This document shows positions 20,954 through 38,054 of a DNA stretch of 64,000 nucleotides, one piece after another. How positions within the stretch are numbered: position 1 is the stretch's first letter; each line of letters starts with the position of its first letter. Source of the DNA: Lantana camara (taxonomy: Eukaryota > Streptophyta > Magnoliopsida > Lamiales > Verbenaceae); the NCBI GenBank assembly GCA_037501455.1, contig CM074858.1:96072001-96136000 (forward strand), in the 5' to 3' direction. The notes beneath the pieces are model-generated. The model saw nothing but the letters and a program-made list of their open reading frames with translations, made no database searches and was not told where the DNA came from. Both the position numbers and the translations under genes were made by a program.

Positions 20954-22390
20954 TTAAATATTAATAGCGGCATCTGGATTAGAATTGTCCTGGACCAATT
21001 TAACATTTGGAATGTGGGAAATGAATTTTGTTAACGGAGTAGCCTCCTTGTAAGATTCCAGCAATTGGTATGAGCAAACAATGATCAATCTCTGTAGTGA
21101 TGATGCGTTGCAAAGCAGGCGATGTGGTAGCACCGTCAAGTTGGAGCATTTGTAGATCTTTAATTGATCCATCAGACACGGCATTACTGACACAACAACA
21201 CACTCTTGTTCTTCTACAGTTATATCCTCCCACTCCTTCCACCTGGGACAACAAATGATATCCAGTTTCTTCAACTTGGGGAATCCAATCGAAGATGATG
21301 TTATTCCCAAGAATTCCTGTCCCACAAATTCAACTTTCTCGAATTCCCATATCCTAAGTTTTTCGAGGCACCGCAGTTTTCCTAGATGCGGTAGAGACAA
21401 ACAGGAATTGCAATCTTTTAGTATAATTTCTCTGGTGGAACGAAGGCGTGGCAATCCATTTTGGAAATCTGGAGCCCTTATAGCAATAAAAATGCAGAGA
21501 TTTCAGATTTTGGTGTGGCTCGAGAGCACAAATTTCGGAAACATAGCACAATATGAAAAACAACATTTTTGTGCTTGCAGCAAATCATAGTAGCTCAAAA
21601 TCAAATGAGGAAAAAGGTCTATTTTGGCTCTTTCCAATCGCCATATTTCACCATTCAATACATCCTCCCACTCTTTCCACAGTGTCCTTAAAGCAAAGAA
21701 GACTTTCCAAAGTTTTAGCATCGAGTGGCAAACCCTTGCACTTTTGAGCTATTCCTCAACCAATATCAAATAATCCTTCTTTCACCTCTTTACTTTTTCC
21801 AGAAAAGGCTATATGACTCAGTATTGCCCAATAGCTGTTATCAGAGAGCTGTTCTAGATGGTGGATCTCATGCTCAAGGGCGCCTATATTTCTCACTACC
21901 ACCTCGTTTCTCGTGGTCACCAAAATTCTACTCCCTAACAAATAACTGGATTTAAGAGAACTTTTCAAAGGGCCCCACCCGGCATCATCGTCATTCCAAA
22001 CGTCATCTAGGACAAGAAGAAACTTGTTTCCTGAAATATACTTTTTGACAATTTCTAGTAGCACTTGCAATTCGTTTGTGCTCGGGGTCTCTTGCGGATC
22101 CTTCAGCACTTGCTCCAAGATCTTTTTCGCAATCTTAGCCTCATCTAAGGGATTTGAAATACAAATCCAAATTCTTAACGGAAAACAATCTTTCACCCGA
22201 CTATCATTATAGATTAACTGAGCAAGAGTTGTTTTCCCGATTTCCCCTGTTCCCACTATAGAGGTAATGTGGATCGACACTGATTGATCTCCTTGACTAG
22301 AGCTAGTACCATGTAATATGATCATTCTCACAAGATTTTCCCCATCAATATCTCTACCCTGAATATCATCTATTTCAAGGGTTAATTACG
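20954..22390 (-). pseudogene. CNL-type (NBS-LRR) resistance gene remnant, NB-ARC fused to late LRR
   Basis: From the right (minus strand): an RGRDIDGENLVRMI-type lead-in, P-loop IVGTGEIGKTTLAQLIYND (usual GMGGIGKTT altered), kinase-2 FLLVLDDVWN, RNBS-B GSRILVTTRNEVV and RNBS-C (22331-21756). After a frame break come the EWEDVLN...LPHLILSYYDL...KCCFSYCAMFPK block (21721-21503), then directly HQNLKSLHFYCYKGSRFPKW and later LRRs (21566-20954). The MHD motif and first LRRs are missing, so an internal deletion joined ARC to the late LRR; frameshifts occur near 21740, 21510 and 21410. The CC domain is lost at 22390, where repeat DNA starts. Same RGA-like family as 17819-19450. Confidence 0.87.
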
Positions 22391-23338
22391 AATAGACCCC
22401 TGAGTTATGGCGAAAATACGGATTTTCCCCTAAGATTTGAGAAATTACGAACAACTCCCCTGAGGTTTACATTTTCTCTCACAAATTTCCCTAGCCGTTA
22501 ATAATGGTGTTAAATTTTGATGACATCAACAAAATTATTTTTAAATTTTCAATCCTACCCTTAGGGGGTAAGTTGTAATATTACTGAAAATATGATGATA
22601 TATTTGTAATATTATTTAAATTTGTATTTTTTTAATTTAAAATTTTATAATTTAATATAATATTTATATTTTATCTATAAATCAAGCCAAGACATCAAAT
22701 TTTACAAAACTCTACACTGTTCATCATCTTCTCCAAACACTGTCATACTCACACTCCCAAGGGACAAAGTTTGTATTAAATGAAGTTCATGGCGTGAGGA
22801 GTTTGTAACTTACCTCGGATCGTTGATTGATCAGGAAAAGAAGGAGATCTTGAGCTTTCAAGGGTTGAAGATTTTCTTCTTTCTTCTTTCCCCTTTATGA
22901 AACGTGTGAAATGGGGAGAAAAAGGGACAAAGATTTCAGCCATAAAGGGCTAAAACCAGGTCGGCTAAAACTGGTCGGGTCAAAAGGGTCCGGTCCGTTC
23001 GGATCAAATTTTAAAGCAAAGAGGGTTCAAACGGCTTCAGAAAAATATGAGGCTAATTTCATTGGACCCAAATCATCAAATAAATTTGTGCTTAAGATAG
23101 CAAAAAATGTTAAAACATTCTAATTACAATTAGGTCCTTAAACTTCCAAAAATGGACAATTGAGTCCAAACACATTTCCAGTTAAATTCTAAACTATCAC
23201 ATAGCTTGAAATTAAATTCACATTGACACGTAGAGCATTCGACGTCACATAATTCACATAATTGAAATTAAAATAACGAAATTACGTAATTAAATTCACT
23301 CGTGACGTCATACCTGGCTTGGTGAAGAAGCGAGGTGT
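22391..23338 (-). mobile_element. Repeat debris including a probable LTR end
   Basis: The right border, read on the minus strand, starts TGACACCTCGCTTCTTCACC and soon has CAGGTATGACGTCA, a layout like the starts of the TGTAACGCCC units at 17369 and 58997. The left part (22391-22560) is the dispersed 'GGGTTAATTACGAATAGACCCC' type that flanks small plant transposons. No target duplication found; both borders are uncertain. The open frame at 22911-23123 has no recognisable domain. Confidence 0.4.
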
Positions 23339-25446
23339 CACGTTGATCTTGTATTGAACACTTATGACTTAGATCTTTGCATGTTATTAGCTTAATTTCT
23401 ATTATTGCTTCGGTTGTTTGTTTAATATGAGTGGTCGAATTTTAGAGTTAAGGGGATGATGAGCAAAGTGTTCGATGAAATGTCTCAATGACTTAAGGTG
23501 ATTTTTATGTTAGGAAATTTGATTCTCAATACATGTATGAGTGTGGCCTACTTAGGCATGATATTTATTTCAGTCTTTAATTGAGAGGTTAATTGTGAAT
23601 TTGTCCTAGCACTTAAAAACTAAGTTTAAAGAGATTTACCTCAGGCATAACACTTTAGTAATTAATTAACCACACTAGCCGCCAGTTAATCGATTACCTT
23701 AGATTGAGCTTTTGGTTGTATTAGTGAATTAAGGATCATGAGAGGGACTTTTAATCTTGATTAGGCACGAGTATTTGACTTCGAGAAAACCTAATATGTA
23801 CTTTTGTGATTAGAATTATGAGAATCCCTAAAGTTGTAGAGCATGATTCGTATATACAACTCTCCCACATTAGTTGTACGAGCATCATGCCCTAGCTCCC
23901 TTTATCTCCCACATTTGTTGATATTTTTCATAATTTCTCAAATTTAAAGGTGCCTTTTGTATTTGGAGAGAAACTCAAGAGGCTATTTATAAGTATATGA
24001 AGTGTGGAAGCTTTACTTTTGGATCCAATATGAGCTTTAAGGGTGGACACTTTGTAAGTTATACGAGACACCTTTCTCCTTAATGGATCGTTGAGTATCT
24101 GATTTATTTGCTTCAATCTATTTCGTCAAGTCAACATATGAAAACCCTTAAATTTGAGAATTTAATTTTTTGTTATAAGTATTTGAAACATAAAATCTTA
24201 AATAATAAAAAAGTAAGTTGCTAAGCAAATCTGCTTTTATTGGCCATGATAACGCTACTGCACCAATCACGGTAATTCTCCTGTCACGTTCTGTTTGCCC
24301 GCGAAAGAGTGCGCTGTAATTACAGCTAGGTTCGTCACAGCCCTGTAGTTGCGCGCCACCTGTTCCTGATACATAGACCGAGCGTGGGTGAACAGTTGTC
24401 ACTGTAGCATATATCACCCATTTGATTTAACTGCACCCTCCCACGTCCTTTGCATGCTGCCAGGGATACTATGCCAGTATGCAATTCGTGCAAGTTTGAG
24501 CCTGAAATTATTTTTTTAAAAAAGAAAAAAGCTTGGCTGAAATTAAAAGAGTATTGACAAATTCTATTTGTTTATTAAAATAAAAATTGTAAAGATTTAA
24601 AGTAGTAAAAGTAAAATATTTAAATAAAGAATATAGATAAAAAATAATAATAATTAGTTGAGTGTTTGTCAAGAAAAATTAAAATTTATTTATAATTTTT
24701 ATCAAGTTTACTAATATGAAAAAAATATATATATTTTTTATAATATTATTTATAGTTAATAAAATATATTACACTATATTATTATGTATACGCTTTAGGT
24801 TATACTACTTATATTCCCTTTATAAATAATCTCTGTATCTATTAAGTTAGAATAAAAAATGTATATAAATTATTATACATATAGTAGGTGATTATAATAA
24901 AATATATAAATACATTAATTAATTATACTACATCTTCATAATTTAAGTTATTATATTTATACTTAAAAGGTTAATTTAATAATATTAATATTTTAATGAA
25001 AATATAAACAAAATCTAAAAAAATGTCTTATCTATAAGAAAGGACTTATAAAAGTATTTTGGGATACTTTTAGATTCTAACTTGTTTTTATTTAATATAA
25101 GTAAAAAAATTAGTGTTTTAACTTTTAACTACTCCTAAAATGTTGAAAATAAAATAAAATAAGATAAATATTTATGTTTAGAGTTTACAAATAAATCAGG
25201 GTTTTCATTTACGGACAAAGGTGAATAAGAGTTTGAGCTCACTGCCAATTTTTCGGATTATATTGATAAAGTTGAAAAATATGAAATAGAGTATGCCAAA
25301 ATTAACTAAATTACTCCTAAACCCCTAAAAGTTAACCATTTTCACATGGTGTGTGCCTTTTAGCATTTTTGTACTGGTTTCTTATTTGAGTGCATGAACT
25401 TCGCATTTCTTAGCCCAATCCTTGCTGTTGCACAGAGACGACGTCA
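23339..25446. other. Intergenic, AT-rich
   Basis: No gene recognised. The 24148-24417 open frame on the minus strand lacks codon structure or family features. The part from 24480 to 25330 is strongly AT-rich. The last ~100 bp should contain the promoter/5' UTR of the PHD gene that starts at 25447. Confidence 0.6.
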
Positions 25447-28400
25447 ATGGCTTCTCCGCGTGTCTCAACCGTCGCCAAGGTTCTCTCTCTCTCTCTCTCT
25501 CTTTCTCTTGCATTTTTTGTTGCTTCCCCAAAAACTTCGACATTCCGTAGGAGCTGATACGTACTCAGTACGTGTGGAGTACATACATACTTGATGAGTG
25601 TTTCTGTATCTGAATGGCTGCATATGCTTACCAATTACTGGCGCATGCATGATTTTGTGTTAAATTCCTCTAAATTGTGGTTTCATGGATATGTTGTTGG
25701 GTTATTTATGATGGAATTTCATGTTTTTTTAATGGTTGTAATACTCGTGAGTTGGCTCAACTCGAATTCAACTACAATTGGGGATTTTTAGGTTTATTTC
25801 TTAATTTTTAGGGGTGAATGGTACTTGTATTGGGTATCCTTTTTGTTGCTTCAATTGATTGTTGTTTGGGTTGTGTTGTAAAATTTTGACATTCCTGAGG
25901 TTCAGTTGGAAGATTCTTAGGGGCTTTTGCCTCTGCTTCGTGCTTTAACTTTCAATTGAAGGGTGTATGCACTGTGAGGGATATGGAGATCTGTGATTGG
26001 TATTGGTTGCCTGTTGCTGTTCCATTACCAAGCAAACAAATTCATTCACGTTTGACAGAAAATTCAAGTTTACTTTTACTTCTTTTCAGTTCTTACCTTT
26101 TCAATTTCTTTGTATAGATTGATCAGTTGAGCTAATTGAATTCCAGAGTTGGATTCTAGTGGAATTATTTCAATAACTTGTAGTAGTACTGAGGTTCTCA
26201 TGTGGAGGGGCTGGGTACAAGTAATCCCGTCTAAGGATTTTGAAACATATCAATGGTCTTAGAGATCATACATTCAAAGCTCATTAAATTCATGGAACAT
26301 TCCAGGTTTGCCTGAATTGTGGTGACAAAGGCGATGTCAAGCTCCTTATCTACTGCAGAAAGTGTCAAGATTCTGCCGTTCATCAGTATGTTTTGCCAAA
26401 TCATTCATTTTTACGAATGCGTTTTCATTGATTTAATTCTCAGCATCCTGGTTGTTTCCTTAGTATATGGATGTATCAGGATATATTATACTCACTATTA
26501 CTGCTGCTTTGCCATCATTGTCATTCACCTACACTCCCATGAATGATTCTTTCTTATCTCTTCCACTTTCTTTCTTCTATATTTACATGGACAATTCATC
26601 CATTTTAACCTCATGCGTTGCAGTGCTTGACCAGATGGATCAGCACAGGTTGTCCATGTCTGTGTCTGTTGTTATATGCATACATTCCATTTGATTTATA
26701 TTTGCTCAAGACAACTCTTGTTTTGAAATTTATTGGAAGTCAGATAGCATACAAGAAGCTTTACTTACTAAGTTGGAATAATATCCAGCTTCAAGAAGTT
26801 TTACTATCCAACTTGGCATATGTCCAGTAAAAGCCGTTTTTCCTATTGCCGCTCCTGACCCTACTGCTTTAGTCCTCCACTTGTCTAGCACTTTTATTTC
26901 AATGTTCTAGCAGGCACCAATCCCTATTTATTTGAGTTTCCTGAAGCATGTTTGTGATTCACTAAGTGCTCGCCCATTGTTTGAATTCTATGAAAATGTT
27001 AATCCTAAACACTATTTTCTTAAATTTGTTACTTGTTACCACTGCTTTTCACAGCATATGCAATATGATATGATTTGATGCACTTTTCCAGCTATTGTGT
27101 GGGCAGCTTCTCTCCGGACAAGGAGAATACCAACTGGTGTTGCCCGGACTGTGCACCCAGCAAGGCCGAGTCATTACGAAAAAGTAAACGAATTATCACA
27201 AAAATGGAAAAGATTCAAAACACAAGAGATTATTGGAAAGATAGGTTGAAGTTGAATCGAAACAAAAAGTCGGACCAGGTTGGCTATGGAATCAATGGAA
27301 CTGATCAATCAACCACTACTTTCCATTTGCCAATACCGAATACAGAAGCACAATTGGTAAGCGTAATCCAAACACATGAAGATATTTCCAAAGACAAAAA
27401 GGTGATACCTGAAATCCCAAGCCAATATGGAGAACAAAATGAATCAACTGAAATTGACAAGACTCGGAAAATTCAAGAGGTTCGGAAGAAGAAAAGAACC
27501 TTAGTTCTTAACGAGAGTGATGACTCCCAAGATGAGGGAAAAACAATCGACTTTCAGTTGCCGGCTTCAGTGGCTAATGATGACTGTACACCATCTGAAG
27601 CATTTATTGAGCAGCCTTCTTTAGGACATGATTATTCTCTCTCAGCAGAACCGATTAATGATCCCATATGGAGGTAAGATCTCTTCTTCCTACAATTCTT
27701 GTACATGATATCTAAGTTCTTCGTGTTCTTTATCTTTTTTGTACTTAAATGTCAAGGGGATGGTTTAATGTCAAAGAAGAAAGTGAGAACTGTATTGGAA
27801 TGTTAGCTCATTTGTCCAATAAAGCATGCTCAAAAGTCTCTGATGCTGCAACTGCTATATCACCTGTTCTTGACGTGCAAGTCCTGGAAAAACGTGTTGT
27901 ATGGCCAAAAAGATTTGAGGTTTCACCACCCACAGCTGCTAGCATTGCTCTGTATTTCTTTCCTGCATGTGCAAGGTGAGATTTTTCTTTGAATTTATCA
28001 TGTTCCTTTTTCTTGTGTTATTAACCATGCAGATGAACATGTGTATTGAAGGGATGAAAGAGCTTTTGACAGTCTACTGGATGAGGTTATCGAGAGAGAT
28101 CTTGCACTGAAGGCTATGATCAATAATGTGGAACTCTTGATCTTTTCATCTTGTGAACTGCCTCTAGAACAATGGAGTAAGTTCACCTTAATTTTTTGCA
28201 TTAATGCTATGTTTGGTTAGTGGATTTAAAGTAAAACTACGGAAAATGATAAATTGGACATATTACACCCAACCCCCAGTGTTATGGCTAACGAACATAA
28301 CATGATTTGCTATGAAAATCTGATGAAACCCTGCTGAAGCTCAAATTTTGCATAGAAAACCTCCATATATTTCAAGAAGCATATTTTCACCTAAAACTAG

Positions 28401-29071
28401 GAACAATTACGAATATCCCTTGAATTTAATCAAATTACAAAAAACCCTCATATTTGAAAAATAACGAAAAACAACTTGAGGTTTGAAAAATGGTTATGGA
28501 AAACGTCCTGATAAATTACAAAAAACGCCCTGTTCCAGATGTATTGGTTTTTTTTTTTTTTTTTTTTTTTTCTTGGTAACTGGCTTAAAACTTAAGAGGT
28601 TTTTGGTAATGATGGGCAGGGTACAAGTTCAAGTACTATTTATGGGGCGTTTTCAGGCAGAAGCATCGCAGTCTTTCTTCTTTCGAAACCTCCACTTCAG
28701 TTCAACATGACAGCAACACAGGATATTCTGGACTCCCCCTGCAGCCTAAACTTGTAACAAACAACAAAGATGTAATTCATTCAGAATGTGTGGATCATAC
28801 TAGTTCTCTAGGCCAAATTAATGTTAGTCCTTTGAGCAGAAATAGTAGCCAAGCATCGAACGTGCTCATGTCTAAGCATAGCACTCCTGAATCCCTATCT
28901 CATCCTCCTCCTTTCGAGATCAATAAGCTACGAAAATCTGTGGAAGAAGAGAAGTTTGAAGGTGGAAATCAAGCATACGATGGTGATTCGAGACGAGAAC
29001 AGATTTATAATTCATGTGAGTTGTATTTGAGACTTAACACAGATAATGGTTCTGCAGCAGAAGTGGTGTAA
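25447..29071 (+). CDS. PHD-finger protein with AIPP2-like (SPOC-like) domain, six exons
   Basis: Exons 25447-25479, 26306-26385, 27092-27673, 27757-27975, 28052-28176 and 28620-29071 have GT-AG borders, matching phases and total 1491 nt (496 aa), so the frame is confirmed end to end. Residues 13-58 form a C4HC3 PHD finger: C13, C16, C28, C31, H37, C40, C55, C58. A basic linker follows, then an acidic segment (LNESDDSQDEG). About residues 229-363 match the SPOC-like domain of AIPP2-type proteins (PIWRGWF, LAHLSNKAC, VWPKRF, IALYFFP, LLDEVIERDLALKA, YYLWGVFRQK). In Arabidopsis AIPP2/PAIPP2 act in a nuclear BAH-PHD-CPL2 complex that represses genes marked by H3K27me3; that role here is inferred by family. 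A good donor (GGT|GTAAGT, about 29067) overlaps the stop, so a different last exon is possible. Intron 1 starts with a (CT)n tract and intron 5 has a 22-T run. Confidence 0.85.
25481..25507 (+). repeat. (CT)n tract at the start of intron 1
   Basis: About 13 CT units immediately after the first donor of the PHD gene. Such tracts are common near plant transcription starts and could influence splicing or transcription; no effect can be shown here. Confidence 0.9.
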
Positions 29072-30594
29072 GTATGAGCTATACTATTTTAAATGATCAT
29101 ATGATTAGTATAGGCTGTCTACTTACATTGTTTAAACAATGCATGCATATAGTAAGATACGTTATTCTTCTTGTTGTCATAGTTGTTGGTTTTATTTCTT
29201 AAGGATAGTTACAAATTTCCATTCTGATCAATTTATGGAGGATTGGTGGCTAGAGGTTATAAGTTGGTCAAACTTATAAATTAATTTAGAAAAAACAATA
29301 TTTAATAGTTTAGGAGGTGCTTTAGGAACTTATAAGTTGTGCAAATAAGATCTTATTAGCTTTTTTTTTTTTTTCCTGTTTTTTGTTAGTTAAACAATGA
29401 CATTGAAACGGTACGGAGCCTAACGTAGTTTATTAATAGTTTAGTTAGCCATTCCACGTTATATTAGCTTTTAATTAGATGTCTTATGTTCGAGCCCTTT
29501 GAAAATGCAACTTCCGTTAATAAGGAAAATTTTATGTCTTAAGTGATCTTGGCTCTGATCCATGCAAAATAAGCTATAGAAACAAATATATATATACTTA
29601 AAAATTATTGTTAATTATATTTAGCACCCTTTAGAGTTTCAATTATTACAATTGGATTCATGTTAGTCATTTTATTACATTTTAGTCCCTTTTAAAAATT
29701 ATAAATTATATCAAATCAATTTTCGTTAAATTTTGGAATGATATTATAAATTTTGGAACTTGAATTTTCTATTTCACCCTTATCTTAAATTTTGGGTATA
29801 CTTGGTATAAAAATATTACCTATTAAAAGAAGAGTAAAATGGAAAATTCAAGTTCCAAATTTTATGATGTCACCCTAAATGGCACTGATATGATATAATT
29901 TATAATTTTTAAAAGGCACTAAAATGTAATAAAACGACTAATGGAGGTCCAACTATAATATCTGAAACTCCAAATGGTGTTAAATATAATTAACATTAAA
30001 AATTATTTTAAAGCAAATTCGGGGAACTTGCATTTATTTCTAACTAGTGACACTGTGCACTTGATGTGTGTTCAAAAATAAAATTGCTAAATCAAAATTT
30101 TTATATTATTACTTAATTTATAATTATTTTTAATATAATTATAGTTTTATGATAAATAAATGAAAAAATAAAATAAGATAATAAATAGTATTATGATAAA
30201 TAATGAAAAAATAAATTAAGATAATATCCGATTAGTCTAATGTAATCGTTCAAGTAGAAATTAAAAAAAAAAAAAATAAATATATATATATATATAATAA
30301 AAAAATTGAAATAAAGTGAGAGAAAAAAAAAAATAAAGATAAATAAGTGATAAAAAAAAAAGAAATAAAAAGGAAAAAAAATTTAAGAGTGCGGTGAATA
30401 TGAAAGAAGTTAAGTAAAATAAAAAAAAAAAGAAAAGAAAAAAGAAAAGTAAAATACGTAGATAAAACTTATATTTAAAAGATAGAAAAAAAAAGTTCAT
30501 AACACTAAATGCCTCTCTTTGACTCAATATAATAGTTTCTACTTTCTGATAATAATTTTTTTTTTTTGGTCCTAATAATAAAAGTTTATGAATT
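29072..30594. other. Intergenic between the PHD gene and UMP kinase, repeat-rich
   Basis: No further exon recognised. It contains a MITE (29598-30008) and a 29350-29540 stretch with TTCGAGCCC that faintly resembles a SINE B box. An A-rich tract with (TA)n lies at 30258-30500. The 3' UTR of the PHD gene should occupy the first few hundred bases. Confidence 0.6.
29598..30008. mobile_element. MITE with long inverted repeats, about 411 bp
   Basis: The left arm (TTAAAAATTATTGTTAATTA, TTTAGCACC, ATTACATTTTAGTCCCTTTT) is answered in reverse on the right (AAAAGGCACTAAAATGTAAT, GGTGTTAAATATAATTAACA, TTAAAAATTATTTTA), so almost the whole unit folds back. No protein is coded. Superfamily not assigned. 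Confidence 0.75.
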
Positions 30595-30870
30595 CCTTAA
30601 ATCTAGAAGTTATCTAATACTCTGTTTAAATAATTTATAAGCAGATAACTCGCAAATTAAATAAGATTATAATTTATAACTATCGAAAAATAGGAAAAAT
30701 GTGAGATTATTGATTGGATGAGGTTGAACCTGAACTCCTTAAATCTAGAAGTTATCTAATACTCTGTTTAAATAATTTATAAGCAGATAACTCGCAAATT
30801 AAATAAGATTATAATTATCGAAAAATAGGGAAAAACGTGAGATTATTTGATTGGATGAGGTTGAACCTGA
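30595..30870 (+). repeat. Tandem duplication of ~140 bp upstream of the UMP kinase gene
   Basis: CCTTAAATCTAGAAGTTATC starts at 30595 and again at 30737 (offset 142). The copies are nearly identical through GGATGAGGTTGAACCTGAA, apart from a small indel. The second copy ends about 230 bp before the ATG, so it sits in the likely promoter region. Confidence 0.93.
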
Positions 30871-31100
30871 AAAACCCTAAACCCTGGAATAAAATTTAAA
30901 AATAATAATTGAAAGGAGATATTTCTCTGAGTGTCCCATTTCCCAAAACAATGCTATCCATAGTTCGAAGGGAAACAAAACAAAAAGAGACCCGCCTAAA
31001 TTGATCGAACCGAAGGCCTGCAAACACTAATCATACTCGGAATTCGAGCTGTTTTTTCGTAGATATTACTATCAGAATCTAGATTTGTTCTCTCCGAGGA

Positions 31101-35448
<4,348 letters not shown>

Positions 35449-38054
35449 AAACAAGAAAAAACAATTGATTATTGCACCCAATTTGAGGGATTCTTTTTGG
35501 GACTTGAAATTCTTGATTTGGATCCAATTTTTGAATGTAAATATTAGTGACAGTGCAGAATAATGTTTCTTCGGCAGATTTGGATTCCTATAGATATCCA
35601 TCCATGTGGTACTATGTTTCTATGATTTGAATATTATAAACAATAGCTTATTGCTTAGTGCTTATAGCTTACGGCTCAACGTGAATGTAGGTTGAAGCAA
35701 TAATATAAATTAAGGAACTTATTAAAAAGCGATTAATGAATGTGACTCATCATTTTCTCTAAGAACCAGCACGCCATTTCTTGTATTAACCAACGTAAAA
35801 TCAGATAGGAGCACTATTAATAAATAATATTTAATTGATAATCTGACTTCACCAGTAAGTGTAACATAATTCAAACTTAGTTCTACGAAATTCATATAGT
35901 CACTGAAAATACTTTTTTATTTTTAGGGGAAATACCAACTGATATATTATCGGATGAAAAAGTAGAAATAACATGGCACAAATTGAAATAGCGCAAGTTG
36001 AAGGAGTAAGGGATAAACGTTAGCCGAAATTATAACTGTCGAAAATGAATGGGCTACACAATTAATCTCACGTTGAATATCAATTTCAATTGGGAAAATT
36101 AGATAATAAAAAATAAATAAAAATTTAAACCCTAACAAAGAAACTGAATTTCATAGGGGAAAAACAAAACTTCATTTCGGAGATGAAAATTTTCCGGATG
36201 GAAGACTTGATAAGTTACTTCATTCGGAAGAAGTAAAATTTCCAGATGGAAAACTCGATAAATAACTTACTTTAAAAATAAATAACGGCGATTGATGCCG
36301 ATCCCTATGAAAAAGAGCGTATTTGCACGAATAAAACCAACATCACCAAAAAGCCAAATTTAAAAAAAAAACAGATTTCAGATAGCGTAGATTTGAAAAT
36401 GTCGTAGCAGAGCATATTTGAGAGGATAACAGTAGATTTGAAAAGATAAAGACAGATACTGACGGCGGAACAAAATTAAGATGTTAGTGACGGACCAGAT
36501 CTGAACCGATCCAACAGTGAAGTCACATTTTCCACCACCAAATTAGAACTTCAATTAACTTTAATATCTAAAAAGATAAAGAATTTGACACAGAGGGAGA
36601 CGTCTAATTACTATAGTTGATTAGTTTTCTCAACATCACTACAAATACTCCATTATTCGTGATTTGTATAAAATTTTCAAAAATCAATTGATCAAATAAC
36701 AAATATATCCACTACCCGTATAGCTAGTTAGATTATGTTGAGGCGAGCCTAAAATCGCATTTTCCATTTGTTAGTTACGTGTGTGTAAGAAAGACATAAA
36801 GAATGCCAACAAGGAAAAAGACGTTTGTAACTTGCAAGAAAACAACCTTTTAAACACCCAAAGGAAACAGCACAATTTATACCAATGATACAAAACAACT
36901 TTGTTACTTGCTTCTTTATTTAGAACTCCACATTTGACCTCATCTTTATACACGTAACAAACAAGACCCAAACTTATTCCACTGCTAAAGTGGCCCAAAA
37001 ATAACTATTATTTTTGCACTTGATGAGCCACAACATATTCGTTTTTCCTTTTTCACTTTAATGAAAGATGGGACTCAATAAGTCCATTCTTGCGGCAGTT
37101 GCATCTCCTCGTCTTTATTTGCGGCATGTGAATGTCTATTTCTTTGTCCCTTTGATATCTGCCCTTCATCTGCATAGTCATAGATATACATATCGCACGT
37201 TATATTGTTGTCTTGGCCTTAGGCCCTATAGAGACATTTTATCTTGTTTATAGATAATGAATTACCCATGTCCAAGTATTTAATATAAGTTTTCGATCAA
37301 GGAATTTCGAAGAAAAATCAAAATCAACGACCTATATTAACCGATAGTACCTTATCATGTAAAAAGAATGTTGAGTACCCTATAGATATTATAAAACTAT
37401 TATATAGAAAAACGAAATACTTTTTCCACCTAATACTATATAAATACATAGATTATTTACATTTAGATCCAAATCAATTTTTAAATAACAAAATAACTTC
37501 ACGTCTAAATTTATTAACAATGGACACCCAAATGAATTTTAAAATTATAAACGAGTCTCTCTCTATTAGAAAATTCCTATTATATTCATTTGGAGTTTAC
37601 ATGTAAAAAATTATTTATGAGATGTTCTGTTATTTATAAACTCATTTAGATTTAAAAATTTTACAGAATTATCAAGAATCCTAACAGAGAGAGGATCATT
37701 TATAATTCTAAAATTTATTTGGGTATTTTATGTTATTTAATTTAAATGTGGGATGTTCTGTTATATATACTCATACGTCGATAATATTTTTTTCCTATAT
37801 GAAAATTCAATTTAGATCATACAATTAAAGACATTTATTTCGAAGTGTAGAAAGTCTGGACTTATTTTAAATTACCCTTTTGTTTTAATTTATCAAAGTA
37901 TATAACTATATATATATAAGTCAACTCGATTCTCGAATCTTAATTTTAAACAAAAAAGAAAAGCCAAAGTATGTAAAGTCAACTTTACTCATCATAGGTC
38001 ATAATTCTCACGAATAGAGACTCAGGACCAAATTTAAAAAATATATACATATTT
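35449..38054. other. Intergenic, AT-rich
   Basis: It begins with the 3' UTR of the UMP kinase gene. No gene recognised; the short open frames (35947-36138, 36771-36998, 37068-37253) show no family features. One MITE-like fold-back lies at 37500-37750. Confidence 0.6.
37500..37750. mobile_element. MITE-like inverted repeat, about 250 bp
   Basis: ACACCCAAATGAATTTTAAA with GAGTCTCTCTCTATTAG on the left (37515-37565) is answered by CTAACAGAGAGAGGATCATT and TAAAATTTATTTGGGTATTT on the right (37680-37725) in reverse. The inner part is also partly self-complementary. Ends and target duplication are unclear. Confidence 0.55.

Noticed and set aside
24148..24417. 89-codon minus-strand frame
   Set aside because: No recognisable domain, no splice or promoter context; likely chance.
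25394..25594. Open frame MNFAFLSPILAVAQ...
   Set aside because: It runs through the exon 1 splice donor and the (CT)n tract in another frame.
26629..26655. Possible extra exon of the PHD gene (TGCTTGACCAGATGG...)
   Set aside because: Joining it to exon 2 gives an immediate stop; joining exon 2 directly to 27092 completes the C4HC3 finger in phase.
37068..37253. 61-codon plus-strand frame beginning MGLNKSILAAVASPR
   Set aside because: No family resemblance or gene context; flanked by AT-rich DNA.
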